This document shows, piece by piece, positions 1 to 8,874 of a stretch of 64,000 nucleotides of DNA (the first letter of the stretch is position 1; each line of letters begins with the position of its first letter). The notes beneath the pieces are model-generated. The model saw only the letters and a list, made by a program, of their open reading frames with translations. It was not told the DNA's origin and made no database searches. Location: contig JAZKYY010000016.1 in the NCBI GenBank assembly GCA_045612365.1, forward strand, positions 124,001 to 188,000. The letters are read 5' to 3'. The translations under genes and the position numbers were made by a program. The stretch comes from RGIG9608 sp045612365. Its GTDB lineage: Bacteria; Bacteroidota; Bacteroidia; Bacteroidales; Paludibacteraceae.

Positions 1-1402
1 GATCTCCTTTGAAATCCTCACCAACTTTATCAATTTCGTCAAGTACAAATACTGGATTTGACGATCCCGCTTTCTGGATGTTTTGAATTATTCGTCCAGG
101 CAATGCTCCGATATAAGTTCTCCGGTGTCCTCTTATTTCGGCCTCGTCATGAAGTCCTCCAAGTGACATTCTTACATATTTTCTGTTCAAAGCTTCTGCA
201 ATAGACTTTCCAAGAGACGTTTTTCCTACTCCTGGAGGGCCATAAAGACAAATAATGGGCGCTTTAAAATCTTTTTTTAACTTAAGAACAGCTAGATGTT
301 CTAAAATTCGTTCTTTTACCATGTCTAAACCAGCATGGTCTTTGTCCAAGATTTTTTTTGCACGTTTTAAGTCAAAATTGTCTTTAGTATATTCGTTCCA
401 AGGCAATGATAAAATATTTTCCACATAATTCATCTGTATCTGAAAATCAGGAGAATGAGGATGTGTGCGTTCTAGTTTTTTAATTTCTTTTTCGAAAAAA
501 CTTTTTGTTTTATCGTTCCATTTTTTTGTTTTTGCTTTCTCTTTTAGTTCAGCAATTTCTTGCTCATTAATGTCGCCACCTAGTTCGTCTTGAATTGTTT
601 TTATTTGTTGTTGCAAATAAAATTCTCGTTGTTGCTTGTCAATATCAACTCGTGCTTTCTTCTGAATAGATGCTTTTATTTCTAGTAATTGCGATTCTTT
701 TGTCAGTAAATCAAGAAGTTGGTAACCACGTTCTTGCATGTCATCAATTTCCAAAAGATGAACTTTGTCAATAAGTTTCAAACCGAAATTGGAACAAACA
801 AAGTTGATTAAAAAGTCTGGATGTTCAATATTTTTGATAGAAAACGATGCTTCTGACGGCATTGTTCCAGAGTTTTTAACAATTTTGAGAGCCAATTCTT
901 TTATAGCCTCAACTAATGCGGCAAATATGTGATCATCGTCACTATCAGAATTTGGCAAAATTTCGTTTTTTAAGTTAATTTTAGCATGAAGATAAGGTTC
1001 TTTTTGTGTAACTGTTTGTATTTCTGCACGTTTTTTCCCTTGTAGAATTACTGTAGTTGAATTGTCGGGCATCTCAAGAATGCGAACAATTTTTGCAACA
1101 GTTCCCATTTGGAATAAATCATCTTTGTCAGGGTCTTCTGTTTTTCGGTCTTTTTGTGTAGCAACAACAATTTCACAATTCTTTTTATATGATTCTCGAA
1201 TCAAACGTAACGATTTTTTTCTTCCAACAGTAATAGGCATTATAACGCTTGGAAAAAGAACCATATCTCTAAGAGCCAAAAGAGGAAGTTCGTCTCCACT
1301 TTGGCTTTCTAGTTGTTCCATGTCATTTTCTTCGCTGATAATCGGAATGAATTCTGTGTTTTCGTTTTCGTCGGTCAAAAAATGTTCAATAGATATATTC
1401 AT
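1..1402 (-). CDS. lon: Lon protease (ATP-dependent), N-terminal part, cut by window edge
   Basis: ATP-dependent serine protease that degrades misfolded and regulatory cytosolic proteins. The frame is open from ATG at 1402 down to base 1, giving about 467 residues; the C-terminal lid and Ser-Lys protease domain lie outside the window. Visible are the N-terminal substrate-binding domain (starts LPLLALRDMVLFPSVIMP near residue 39), a lysine-rich coiled-coil middle, the Walker A motif GPPGVGKTS near residue 386, and Walker B VFVLDEIDKVG near the window edge. The hallmark RRTYIGALPGRI follows Walker A. It lies 38 bases downstream of the Big_2 lipoprotein gene on the same strand, with little room for its own promoter, so co-transcription is possible. 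Identification is secure. Confidence 0.96.
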   Translation of the reverse strand, partial: MNISIEHFLTDENENTEFIPIISEENDMEQLESQSGDELPLLALRDMVLFPSVIMPITVGRKKSLRLIRESYKKNCEIVVATQKDRKTEDPDKDDLFQMGTVAKIVRILEMPDNSTTVILQGKKRAEIQTVTQKEPYLHAKINLKNEILPNSDSDDDHIFAALVEAIKELALKIVKNSGTMPSEASFSIKNIEHPDFLINFVCSNFGLKLIDKVHLLEIDDMQERGYQLLDLLTKESQLLEIKASIQKKARVDIDKQQREFYLQQQIKTIQDELGGDINEQEIAELKEKAKTKKWNDKTKSFFEKEIKKLERTHPHSPDFQIQMNYVENILSLPWNEYTKDNFDLKRAKKILDKDHAGLDMVKERILEHLAVLKLKKDFKAPIICLYGPPGVGKTSLGKSIAEALNRKYVRMSLGGLHDEAEIRGHRRTYIGALPGRIIQNIQKAGSSNPVFVLDEIDKVGEDFKGD

Positions 1403-1440
1403 ATAAGAGTTTTATTTATTCGATAATGAAAGTATAATTT

Positions 1441-2571
1441 TTAGAAATTTACTGATACCGAACTTGTTATTTTTATTTCGGTAGAGTAGAGCGTTATTTC
1501 TAGTTTTTTTGTTTTAGTATAAATTATTTTCCCGGACTCTATGGGAAAAGCTTCGTTTTCGCAACAAAGCCATGAACCTTTTTGAACTCCATTGTCCAAA
1601 CTTCCCTTTTCTATGCTGAAAATAGTATTTTCAGCAGAAACCTCGTATGTCTTGTTTGGTAGTAATTCGTTGCTAGCAGGTGGCAAATTGACGTTTAACT
1701 TTAAAGTGTCATTCCCATTTCTTAGTTGTAAATTTATTTGATTATTTTGAGAATCAATCTTTTTTTCTACATCGGAAAAGACATAATTTTTTTTGACTAA
1801 ATTTTCTTCAGATTTATCAAAATATGCTATTTCTCCATTGAAATTCCCTGTTAAAATTTCTCCTCTTTCGCCTGTTAGTGAAAATGTTATTTTGTAGTTA
1901 TTCTCCTCTTTTTCAATCTCCAATTTACCATCTTTAATGGGAAGAATGCTGAGAGTGTTGTCTTTGAGTTGCCCTAGATAACTTCCATATTCATTGGATG
2001 ATGTAGAAAAAGACCCAGGAAAGAAACTGAGTGATTCTCCTGTTTCGGATAATTTGTAGGTTCCATTGCTGATTTTTTGTTCATCAGTGTCCAAATTTAG
2101 ACTGAAATTTATAATAAAACCTTCGCCTGATAGATTACCATTTTCGTCGGAAGTAATCGTCGATTCGAACAATCGTAGAGCAAAGTTTTTTGTGCCCAAA
2201 TCATAAATATTACTATAGTAATAAGCCGTAGCAGATGGAAAATTGAAATTCGCCTTTCCTGCATCAACCACAATTTCGCAGTCAGCATAAGCATCTCCAG
2301 CAACTGCTCTAATTAGAACTTTTCCTGCAGATAGAGCTACAATCAATCCATTATCATCGACAGATGCAATAGTGCCATCGCTTGAAGTCCATTTTACACT
2401 TGCTGATTGTGCTTGTTCCATTGGGTAGATCAAAACTTCCATTTGGAACGTATCACCAACCATCATTATATTATCTGCTGGTTTATTAACAAAAACTAAT
2501 GAAGTAATGCCTGTTTTTTTACAAGCAAACAACGAAATTATCAGCAGAAACAAAAACAAAAAACGTTTCAT
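1441..2571 (-). CDS. Lipoprotein with bacterial Ig-like (Big_2) domain
   Basis: Probable surface or periplasmic lipoprotein of 376 residues with unknown ligand. A lipoprotein signal peptide ends at Cys17 (LFAC), followed by lysines. Residues about 24-102 form a Big_2 Ig-like domain, recognisable from the pattern VGDTFQMEV, VKWTSSDGTIASVDDNG and AGKVLIRAVAGDAYADCEI. The rest (about 105-376) is beta-rich with alternating hydrophobic residues and no enzyme motif that I recognise. A -7 element lies 24 bases upstream. The gene is followed by lon on the same strand. The domain call is good; the function is unknown. Confidence 0.85.
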   Translation of the reverse strand: MKRFLFLFLLIISLFACKKTGITSLVFVNKPADNIMMVGDTFQMEVLIYPMEQAQSASVKWTSSDGTIASVDDNGLIVALSAGKVLIRAVAGDAYADCEIVVDAGKANFNFPSATAYYYSNIYDLGTKNFALRLFESTITSDENGNLSGEGFIINFSLNLDTDEQKISNGTYKLSETGESLSFFPGSFSTSSNEYGSYLGQLKDNTLSILPIKDGKLEIEKEENNYKITFSLTGERGEILTGNFNGEIAYFDKSEENLVKKNYVFSDVEKKIDSQNNQINLQLRNGNDTLKLNVNLPPASNELLPNKTYEVSAENTIFSIEKGSLDNGVQKGSWLCCENEAFPIESGKIIYTKTKKLEITLYSTEIKITSSVSVNF

Positions 2572-2594
2572 AACTTTTGAATAGATTCAACTGA

Positions 2595-2602
2595 CAAAGG
2601 TA
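2595..2602 (-). promoter_or_regulatory. Bacteroidetes -7 promoter element for the Big_2 lipoprotein gene
   Basis: On the minus strand this reads TACCTTTG, matching the TAnnTTTG consensus exactly. It lies 24 bases upstream of the ATG at 2571, a spacing typical of short leaders in this phylum. Confidence 0.65.
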
Positions 2603-2658
2603 ATAAGAAAAAGCGAGTTGTAAAGATTCTTTTCTTTCTTATTTGCTGTGATTAGGTA

Positions 2659-5127
2659 CTAAAATTCCATATCAAGTTCAAGTCCTTGATTCTCCATTTC
2701 GTTGTATTGATTTGGCTTGTTCGGTTTTTTATTTAAAGAACCAAAATTGTAAGAAAGTGTAAATCCAATGGTTCTTCCTCCCCAAAAACTATCAGAAATT
2801 TGATAAAAACCATTTCCAAAAGTATGGCGTTTGTGAGAATGAGAATCGAGGAGGTCTCTAACAAAAACATTTAGACTCAACTTTCTGTTGAGGAAAGTTT
2901 GACGAAGACCTAGATCGATAGCATAATCATGATTTTCTTTTCCTTGTGCAATCACTCTCGGCGAACGATAACGAGCTGTAAGTTGTGCGGATGTGGTTTT
3001 AGTAATCATCACATTTGCCATGATTCTTGCACTCCAAGTGAAAGTCTGTTGCTCAGGGATAAATAGATTTTCCTTTGTATAAGGATTTTGAAAAACTGCA
3101 GAATCTAGCTTGTCATAATAGAGATTGATAGACGTAGTTAAATCTAGAACTTTCCATAATTTATTTTTGCCAACGATTTCCAATCCAGCCGATTGATGAC
3201 GACTGATGTTGATAAAAGTATTCTCCAAAACATTTCCATTCTTATAGCTTACGTTTTGAATGACATCGTCGGTAAAACGATAGTATGCTGATGCAGAAAG
3301 CGAATGATTGTCCCACATTTTTAAGTAATTCAGTTCAACTGCACTCGAATATTGAGGTGTTAGTGTTGGATTTCCGTATGAAATGTTAGTAGAGTCTGAA
3401 TAGTTTTTAAATGGGTTAACTTGTCTTCCTCTTGGTCGGTTTACTCTTCGAGTATAATTTAACTGTAAATCGTGGTTGTTCTTAAAATTATAGGCAAGGT
3501 GAACAGTTGGATAGTATTGAAAATAACAATCTTTATAACTTGATTTTTCGTTTGCAGAGATACTTTCAAACTTGCGTTGAGTATATTCTCCTCTCAATCC
3601 AAGTTGCATTGAAAAGTTTCCCCACATATTGCCATAAGTAGCATAAAGAGCATGAACACAGTCTGTGTAATAAAAGTCGTTTTTGTAAGAATCAATGGAT
3701 TTGTTTGTGAGATTATCTACTGCAGAATTGATACCACTTTGTTGATTGCTATTGCTTCTCCAACCTACCTCTAGCTTGCTTTTTGGTGTAAACTTGTAAG
3801 TAAAGTCAATATTACCTTCAAAATAGAGACTTTTGTTTTTTGAGTTTTCTGTTTCGTTACTAGAGATTAGTGTGTCTGTCTCTGAAAAAATGGTCTGTAT
3901 GTGAGAACTTTCGTTTTTTCTGTTGCTATTCCATATTGAAAAATCTGCCGTTAGAAAACTTCCTTCCTTTGCAAAATCGTGTCGATAGTTAATTTCTGCA
4001 TTAATCATGGGAGCATTGTGATGAGAAGGATTATTTCTTGAATAATTCCGATCTAGAATGTAAGTTTCGTCTAAATAAGAAAATGATTGATAATCAATAA
4101 GGTTACTTGTTTTTCCTTGTCCGTACATCCCAAAAAAAGCAACACCAATAGTATTTCTTTTATTGATGTGGTAATCCAGACCTGTGCGTAAGTATCCGTT
4201 TACCATGTTGTTTTTAGAATTGTTGTCGGAATAGAGTTTGGATATGGTATCGGTGTCGTTCAGTAAAAAACGATTAACATCGCTACCTCTAACCATGTTC
4301 CGGCAATGTGTACCAATGTTTGCGTAAAAGTCAATATGTTCGCTTCCATAATTGATACTTGCTCCGACATTCCCTCCCGGAAGACCTTTGATTGGATACA
4401 TTATGCCTGTATTTACGCTACCATAGTAGGTTTTTTGTTTTGTTTTTTTCATCACAATGTTGATGACTCCTGCTGTTCCTTCCGGATTGTATTTAGCAGA
4501 AGGGTTTGTCATCAATTCAATGTTTTCTATCGTTTCGGCAGGTATTTGTTCCAAAATGTCTCCCCGATTATCGGCTGTTAGTCCGGATGGTTTTCCATTA
4601 ATCCATACTTCTACATTGGAGTTGTTGCGAAGAGAAAGATTTCCGTCGCCATCAACTTCTACCGAAGGGATGTTTTTAAGTATCTCAGTAGCAGATGCTC
4701 CTGCAGCAGCCAAATTTTGATCAACAGAGAAGACCTTCTTGTCAATCTCCAACCTCATTTGAGTCCCTTGACTTACAATTTCTACAGCATCAAGTACTTT
4801 GCTATCCTCGGTTAATGAAATTGTGCCAAGATTTATCTCTTCTGATGAATCATTTATTTTTATTTTCTTTGAGAAAGGTTTATATCCAATAAAAGTGGCG
4901 TTGATGGTGAAATCTCCGATTAAAACTTTACATTCAAAAAAGCCTTTATCGTTACTGGTTACACCAGTTTCTATCTTATTGTTTTCATTGTTATTAGTGA
5001 TAGAAATGTTTACGTATTCTATTGGAAGTTTTGTGTTGCTATCTATTATTTTGCCTTTTATTGTGGCTGCTTTTGCTGATAAACTGAAGAAAAATAGAGC
5101 AAAAATGATGGTATATTTATTCATCAT
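2659..5127 (-). CDS. TonB-dependent outer-membrane receptor with carboxypeptidase-regulatory-like N-terminal domain
   Basis: Outer-membrane beta-barrel importer, 822 residues. A signal peptide (first about 20 residues, ending SAKA) is followed by a CarboxypepD_reg-like domain (about 22-110; IKGKIIDSNTKLPIEYVNIS), a plug domain (about 125-230; ATEILKNIPSVEVDGDGNLS and NPSAKYNPEGTAGVINIVMKK), and a barrel of the OMP_b-brl_3 type to the C-terminus. There is no SusD partner, which argues against a polysaccharide utilisation locus and for a siderophore, metal or small-peptide substrate; the true substrate cannot be read. The final residues LELDMEF extend past the usual terminal beta strand. Alternative starts are the two adjacent Met codons at 5127 and 5124. 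Confidence 0.9.
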   Translation of the reverse strand: MMNKYTIIFALFFFSLSAKAATIKGKIIDSNTKLPIEYVNISITNNNENNKIETGVTSNDKGFFECKVLIGDFTINATFIGYKPFSKKIKINDSSEEINLGTISLTEDSKVLDAVEIVSQGTQMRLEIDKKVFSVDQNLAAAGASATEILKNIPSVEVDGDGNLSLRNNSNVEVWINGKPSGLTADNRGDILEQIPAETIENIELMTNPSAKYNPEGTAGVINIVMKKTKQKTYYGSVNTGIMYPIKGLPGGNVGASINYGSEHIDFYANIGTHCRNMVRGSDVNRFLLNDTDTISKLYSDNNSKNNMVNGYLRTGLDYHINKRNTIGVAFFGMYGQGKTSNLIDYQSFSYLDETYILDRNYSRNNPSHHNAPMINAEINYRHDFAKEGSFLTADFSIWNSNRKNESSHIQTIFSETDTLISSNETENSKNKSLYFEGNIDFTYKFTPKSKLEVGWRSNSNQQSGINSAVDNLTNKSIDSYKNDFYYTDCVHALYATYGNMWGNFSMQLGLRGEYTQRKFESISANEKSSYKDCYFQYYPTVHLAYNFKNNHDLQLNYTRRVNRPRGRQVNPFKNYSDSTNISYGNPTLTPQYSSAVELNYLKMWDNHSLSASAYYRFTDDVIQNVSYKNGNVLENTFINISRHQSAGLEIVGKNKLWKVLDLTTSINLYYDKLDSAVFQNPYTKENLFIPEQQTFTWSARIMANVMITKTTSAQLTARYRSPRVIAQGKENHDYAIDLGLRQTFLNRKLSLNVFVRDLLDSHSHKRHTFGNGFYQISDSFWGGRTIGFTLSYNFGSLNKKPNKPNQYNEMENQGLELDMEF

Positions 5128-5142
5128 ATAAATCGTGTTTAA

Positions 5143-5150
5143 TAAAAATA
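5143..5150 (-). promoter_or_regulatory. Possible -7 element for the TonB-dependent receptor
   Basis: On the minus strand this reads TATTTTTA, one mismatch from TAnnTTTG, 16 bases upstream of the start. It is the best match in the short region between this gene and the divergent uvrC. Weak. Confidence 0.35.
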
Positions 5151-5246
5151 CAGATTTATGACGATGAATTAGTGTAAAGGTTTAATCTTTGGAAAAACTT
5201 TTTTTACGAGTTTTTTCAAAAAAAGAGGCTTCTGCAATTTATTCTT

Positions 5247-5254
5247 TATTTTTG
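5247..5254 (+). promoter_or_regulatory. Bacteroidetes -7 promoter element for uvrC
   Basis: TATTTTTG matches TAnnTTTG exactly and lies 23 bases before the TTG start of uvrC. No convincing -33 TTTG is visible at the expected distance. Confidence 0.65.
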
Positions 5255-5277
5255 CATAGGTTAAAATTTAGAATAAT

Positions 5278-7092
5278 TTGGATTCGACAACTCATATTAA
5301 GCAACTTATATCGACTCTTCCAGAGTTGCCTGGAGTGTATCAGTTTTTTAATTCAGAGGATAAAATAATTTATGTGGGAAAGGCGAAAAACTTAAAAAAA
5401 AGAGTTTCGTCTTATTTTAATAAAACATCGGATTCGCTCAAAACCAATGCGCTTGTTAAGCAGATTTGTGATTTGAAATACATCGTGGTTAGCTCTGAAA
5501 ATGAGGCACTTTTGCTGGAAAATAATTTAATTAAACAATATCAACCTCGTTACAATGTTTTGCTGAAAGATGGAAAGTCTTATCCGAGTATTTGCATAAC
5601 CAAAGAGATGTTCCCTCGAGTTTTCAAAACTCGTAACATTGTCCGAGATGGGTCGGAATATTTTGGGCCATATAGCTCTAATTACGCGTTAAATTTGCTT
5701 TTGGAAATTATTCATGAACTTTATCCGCTCCGAACTTGCAAATTGAGTTTGACTAAAGATTCTATTAAAAAAAAGAAATTTCAGGTTTGTTTGCAATATC
5801 ATATTCACAAATGTAATGGAGTTTGTGAAGCAAAAGAATCAGTTCAAAGATATCAAAAATACATTGATGATATTCGACAAATTCTACGAGGAAATGCGCA
5901 TGAAATAAGTAAAATTCTACTAGAAGAAATGCAACTTCTTGCTTCAGAATTGCGATTTGAGGAAGCTCAAAAGGTAAAAGAAAAACTTAACTTAATAGAA
6001 GATTTTAGAAGCAAAACAGTTGTTGTGAATGTTGCTGTACGTCAGACAGATGTGTATGGCTATATCGATGACGATACCAATGCATATATCAGTGTTTTGA
6101 GAGTGAATAATGGTTCTATAGTTCAGGGGCAAACCATTGAGTATAAAAAGAGGTTAAATGAGTCAAAAGAGGAACTTTTGGCTTTTGGAATACTGGAGTT
6201 GAGCGAAAGGTTGAATAGTACATCTAAAAACATAATAGTTCCTTTTTTGCCAGAAAAATTTGATGAGAATTTGCAATTCCATATTCCTCAACGTGGAGAT
6301 CAAAAAAAATTGCTCGATTTGGCAATGCAGAATGTTAAACAATACAAATTGGATCGACTGAAGCAGGCAGAAAAATTGAATCCTGACCAACGTATGGTGC
6401 GGATTCTTGGTGCTTTACAAAAGCTTCTTCAACTCAAAGAAATGCCGTTGCATATTGAATGTTTTGATAATTCAAACCTCTCGGGAAGTGATGCTGTGGC
6501 TGCATGTGTAGTTTTTCGTAAGGCAAAACCAAGTAAGAAAGAATATCGAAAATTTACAATTAAGACTGTAGAAGGAGCTGATGATTACGCGTCGATGAGG
6601 GAAGTGGTTGGTCGTCGTTATTCGAGGATGTTAGAGGAAAATCAATCGCTTCCGAATTTGATTATTGCTGATGGGGGGGTAGGGCAAATGGAAGCAATAA
6701 GACAAGTTGTGGAAGACGAACTTAATTTGAGTATTCCAATTGCAGGCCTAGTAAAAAACGATAAACATCGTACAAACGAACTTCTTTTTGGTTTTCCTCC
6801 AAAGTCGGTAGGACTTAAAATAACAGATGAAACTTTTAAGTTTCTAACTCAAATTCAAGAGGAAGTACATCGTTTTGCACTCTCTTTTCATCGTCAAAAA
6901 AGAAGTAAATCTCAAATAAAGTCGGAACTTGACGATGTAAAAGGCATTGGTGAGTCTTCAAAAAAAGAACTGATAAAACACTTTAAAAGCTTGAAGAGGG
7001 CAAAAGATGCAGATTTTTCTGCCTTAGAGATGGTGCTAGGAAGACACAAAGCAACAATTCTTTACGAATATTTTCATTCTAAGAACAAATAA
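5278..7092 (+). CDS. uvrC: Excinuclease ABC subunit C
   Basis: Makes both incisions around bulky DNA lesions in nucleotide excision repair together with UvrA and UvrB. The 604-residue length is normal for the family. Domains in order: GIY-YIG nuclease (residues about 16-95; GVYQF with IIYVGKAKNLKKRV), UVR motif that binds UvrB (about 215-235; RFEEAQKVKEKLNLI), RNase H-like endonuclease (about 395-540; ECFDNSNLSGSDAVA), and a C-terminal helix-hairpin-helix (about 550-590; LDDVKGIGESSKKELIKHF). The start is TTG at 5278; it gives the standard N-terminus and there is no nearby ATG. Transcribed alone, divergent from the TonB-dependent receptor. Confidence 0.97.
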   Translation: MDSTTHIKQLISTLPELPGVYQFFNSEDKIIYVGKAKNLKKRVSSYFNKTSDSLKTNALVKQICDLKYIVVSSENEALLLENNLIKQYQPRYNVLLKDGKSYPSICITKEMFPRVFKTRNIVRDGSEYFGPYSSNYALNLLLEIIHELYPLRTCKLSLTKDSIKKKKFQVCLQYHIHKCNGVCEAKESVQRYQKYIDDIRQILRGNAHEISKILLEEMQLLASELRFEEAQKVKEKLNLIEDFRSKTVVVNVAVRQTDVYGYIDDDTNAYISVLRVNNGSIVQGQTIEYKKRLNESKEELLAFGILELSERLNSTSKNIIVPFLPEKFDENLQFHIPQRGDQKKLLDLAMQNVKQYKLDRLKQAEKLNPDQRMVRILGALQKLLQLKEMPLHIECFDNSNLSGSDAVAACVVFRKAKPSKKEYRKFTIKTVEGADDYASMREVVGRRYSRMLEENQSLPNLIIADGGVGQMEAIRQVVEDELNLSIPIAGLVKNDKHRTNELLFGFPPKSVGLKITDETFKFLTQIQEEVHRFALSFHRQKRSKSQIKSELDDVKGIGESSKKELIKHFKSLKRAKDADFSALEMVLGRHKATILYEYFHSKNK

Positions 7093-7120
7093 AAAAAGTG
7101 AGATAATTTTTATCTCACTT
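7091..7120 (-). terminator. Intrinsic terminator of the tRNA-Gly/tRNA-Leu transcript
   Basis: Inverted repeat AGTGAGATAA / TTATCTCACT with a very short loop. On the minus strand it is followed by a run of seven T residues (the A run at 7091-7097), so it terminates transcription coming from the tRNAs. In the plus direction no T run follows the hairpin, so it is a poor terminator for uvrC. Confidence 0.75.
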
Positions 7121-7121
7121 G

Positions 7122-7206
7122 TACCGCGAGCGGGACTTGAACCCGCACAGCTGCAATAGCCAAAGGATTTTAAGTCCTTCGTGTCTACCGATTCCACCAT
7201 CGCGGC
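7122..7206 (-). tRNA. tRNA-Leu (anticodon TAA)
   Basis: An 85-nt cloverleaf on the minus strand. Acceptor stem GCCGCGA pairs with TCGCGGT (first pair G-U). The anticodon stem AAGGA/TCCTT encloses CTTAAAA, giving anticodon UAA. A long variable arm, as expected for class II tRNA-Leu, precedes the T arm (GCGGGTTCAAGTCCCGC). CCA is not encoded. It is 20 bases downstream of tRNA-Gly and shares its promoter and terminator. Confidence 0.95.
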
Positions 7207-7226
7207 ATCTTTTTGTAAAAAAAGAG

Positions 7227-7299
7227 AGCGGAAAACGGGACTCGAACCCGCGACCCCAACCTTGGCAAGGTTGTGCTCTACCAACTGAGCTATTTCCGC
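7227..7299 (-). tRNA. tRNA-Gly (anticodon GCC)
   Basis: A 73-nt cloverleaf on the minus strand. Acceptor GCGGAAA pairs with TTTCCGC; D arm GCTCAGTTGGTAGAGC; anticodon stem AACCT/AGGTT around TGCCA-containing loop gives anticodon GCC; T arm CGGGTTCGAGTCCCG. CCA is not encoded. First gene of a two-tRNA transcript. Confidence 0.96.
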
Positions 7300-7316
7300 A
7301 GTTGAATTTTGCGTTG

Positions 7317-7324
7317 CAAAGATA
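7317..7324 (-). promoter_or_regulatory. -7 promoter element for the tRNA pair
   Basis: On the minus strand TATCTTTG, an exact TAnnTTTG match, placed 18 bases upstream of the tRNA-Gly 5' end, as expected for a stable RNA promoter. Confidence 0.7.
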
Positions 7325-7373
7325 TTATTTTTTTTTTGAAAAAAATAATTTTTTTACAATCTCTTTTTTGAGG

Positions 7374-8222
7374 TTATTTTTTTAGTTCAAAACAACCATT
7401 TCTGTGCATTTTTTCTGCAGTGGAATACCCTAATTCATAAATGGCTTTTAGTTTTGATATATTGGTTTCTATTCTGCCAACTTTTAAGTCTATTTCAGGA
7501 GCAATGACTATGATTTTTTTTTCTTCTTCCATTCTTTGAACAAAATCCAATTGCTCATTATACAATTCGCTGCGTTTATTTAGCGCTTTTTTGAGATTTG
7601 GATATTGCTTGTAAATAAAAGATGGTAATTGAACGTTCTTTGTAGACTTTCTATATCCTTTTGGTCGAGTAAGAACAACAATGCTTTTCTCAAACCCTTT
7701 TTCAATAGCACGCTTAAGAGGAATTGAATCAACGATTCCGCCATCCAACATTGGTTTGTTATTGATAATAACAGGTTTGCAAATATATGGCAAACTGCTT
7801 GATGCTCTGCAGATTTTAGTTAAAAGTTTTTCGTCGTGAAGTTCGTTTAGGTATTCGGCTTTTCCTGTTTCGCAGTTTGTTACTACCATTTCAAAAAAGG
7901 TAGAACTGTTTTTGTACCCATCAAAATCAAAAGGCACCAAGCGTTCTGGAAAATCGATGAATAATAGGTCCATATCAATCAAATTCCCACTGCGTAAGAA
8001 TTGTCTCCAACCTACATACTTGAACTTTTCCATCATATCTATGTTGGTGGTTTTTGACCTTCCTCGTTGTCTACTTGTGTAAGATATGCCATTACATGCT
8101 CCTGCAGAAACTCCAACGGCGTATGGAAAGTAAATTTTGTTGTCAAGAAAAAAATCCATAACGCCACTTGTAAAAGTGCCTCTTAAACCACCTCCTTCAA
8201 GGACTAAAGCAGTGTTTTTCAT
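7374..8222 (-). CDS. Patatin-like phospholipase family protein
   Basis: Predicted cytosolic lipid acyl hydrolase of 282 residues. The oxyanion motif GGGLRG is at residues 10-15, the nucleophile elbow GVSAG at 37-41 (Ser39), and the catalytic Asp motif DGG near residue 158, so the Ser-Asp dyad of the patatin fold is complete. There is no signal peptide. It resembles the YjjU/RssA group in size. It is the last gene of an operon after the MBL-fold hydrolase (10-base gap) and rsmG. The physiological lipid substrate is unknown. Confidence 0.9.
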   Translation of the reverse strand: MKNTALVLEGGGLRGTFTSGVMDFFLDNKIYFPYAVGVSAGACNGISYTSRQRGRSKTTNIDMMEKFKYVGWRQFLRSGNLIDMDLLFIDFPERLVPFDFDGYKNSSTFFEMVVTNCETGKAEYLNELHDEKLLTKICRASSSLPYICKPVIINNKPMLDGGIVDSIPLKRAIEKGFEKSIVVLTRPKGYRKSTKNVQLPSFIYKQYPNLKKALNKRSELYNEQLDFVQRMEEEKKIIVIAPEIDLKVGRIETNISKLKAIYELGYSTAEKMHRNGCFELKK

Positions 8223-8232
8223 AGTTCTTTTC

Positions 8233-8874
8233 TTATAGTAAAAATGGATTGTTTATTTTTTCGTATCCAATAGACGTATCTAATCCATGACCTGCGAAAA
8301 CTCTTGTTTCGTCAGGAAGAATAAATAATTTTTGGCGTATTCCTTCGGTGAGTTGAGAAAAATTCCCTCCAGGAAGATCAGTCCTTCCGATACATCGTAG
8401 AAACAAAACATCACCAGAGAAGAGCCAATTTTCTTTTTTGAAATAAATACACAAACTGCCTTGAGAATGACCTGGAACGTGAATAAACTGAATGGAACTT
8501 TCTCCTAAAGTTAAAATATCGTTTTCGTCAATATAATTGCCCAAGGGTTGTTCTTCTTCGTTGATTGGAACCCCAAAAGCTAAAGATTGTTCCTGCATGC
8601 GCTCGAGTAAACAGATGTCGCTTTTGTGAGCTTGTGGTTTTACTCCGAATTGTTTGAAGAGAAACCTATTCCCAAAAACGTGATCCATGTGTAAGTGCGT
8701 ATTTAGTACATATTTTAACATTAAATTGTTTTGTTGAATGAAGTCCAAAAGTTCTTTTTTTTCTTCCTGTGAGTAACATCCACAATCTATGATGAGAGCA
8801 TCTTTAGTTTGTTCGTCGTAAACCAAGTAGGTGTTTTCTTGAAAAGGATTAAAAATAAATTTCTTTACTTTCAT
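8233..8874 (-). CDS. Metallo-beta-lactamase-fold hydrolase, glyoxalase II-like
   Basis: Small cytosolic binuclear-metal hydrolase of 213 residues, probably a thioesterase of the glyoxalase II-like group. The metal site is intact: THLHMDH at residues 59-65, a further His in VPGHSQGS near 136, the bridging Asp in FSGDVLF near 152, and AGHG near the end. The start overlaps the rsmG stop by four bases (ATGA), which implies translational coupling. Without the C-terminal substrate domain of true glyoxalase II, the actual thioester substrate cannot be assigned. Confidence 0.88.
   Translation of the reverse strand: MKVKKFIFNPFQENTYLVYDEQTKDALIIDCGCYSQEEKKELLDFIQQNNLMLKYVLNTHLHMDHVFGNRFLFKQFGVKPQAHKSDICLLERMQEQSLAFGVPINEEEQPLGNYIDENDILTLGESSIQFIHVPGHSQGSLCIYFKKENWLFSGDVLFLRCIGRTDLPGGNFSQLTEGIRQKLFILPDETRVFAGHGLDTSIGYEKINNPFLL

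Noticed and set aside
1062..1406. 114-codon frame opposite lon
   Set aside because: Antisense shadow of the strongly conserved lon coding sequence with no own promoter.
5128..5277. CRISPR or repeat array in AT-rich intergenic gaps
   Set aside because: No regularly spaced repeats were found here or in any other gap of the window.
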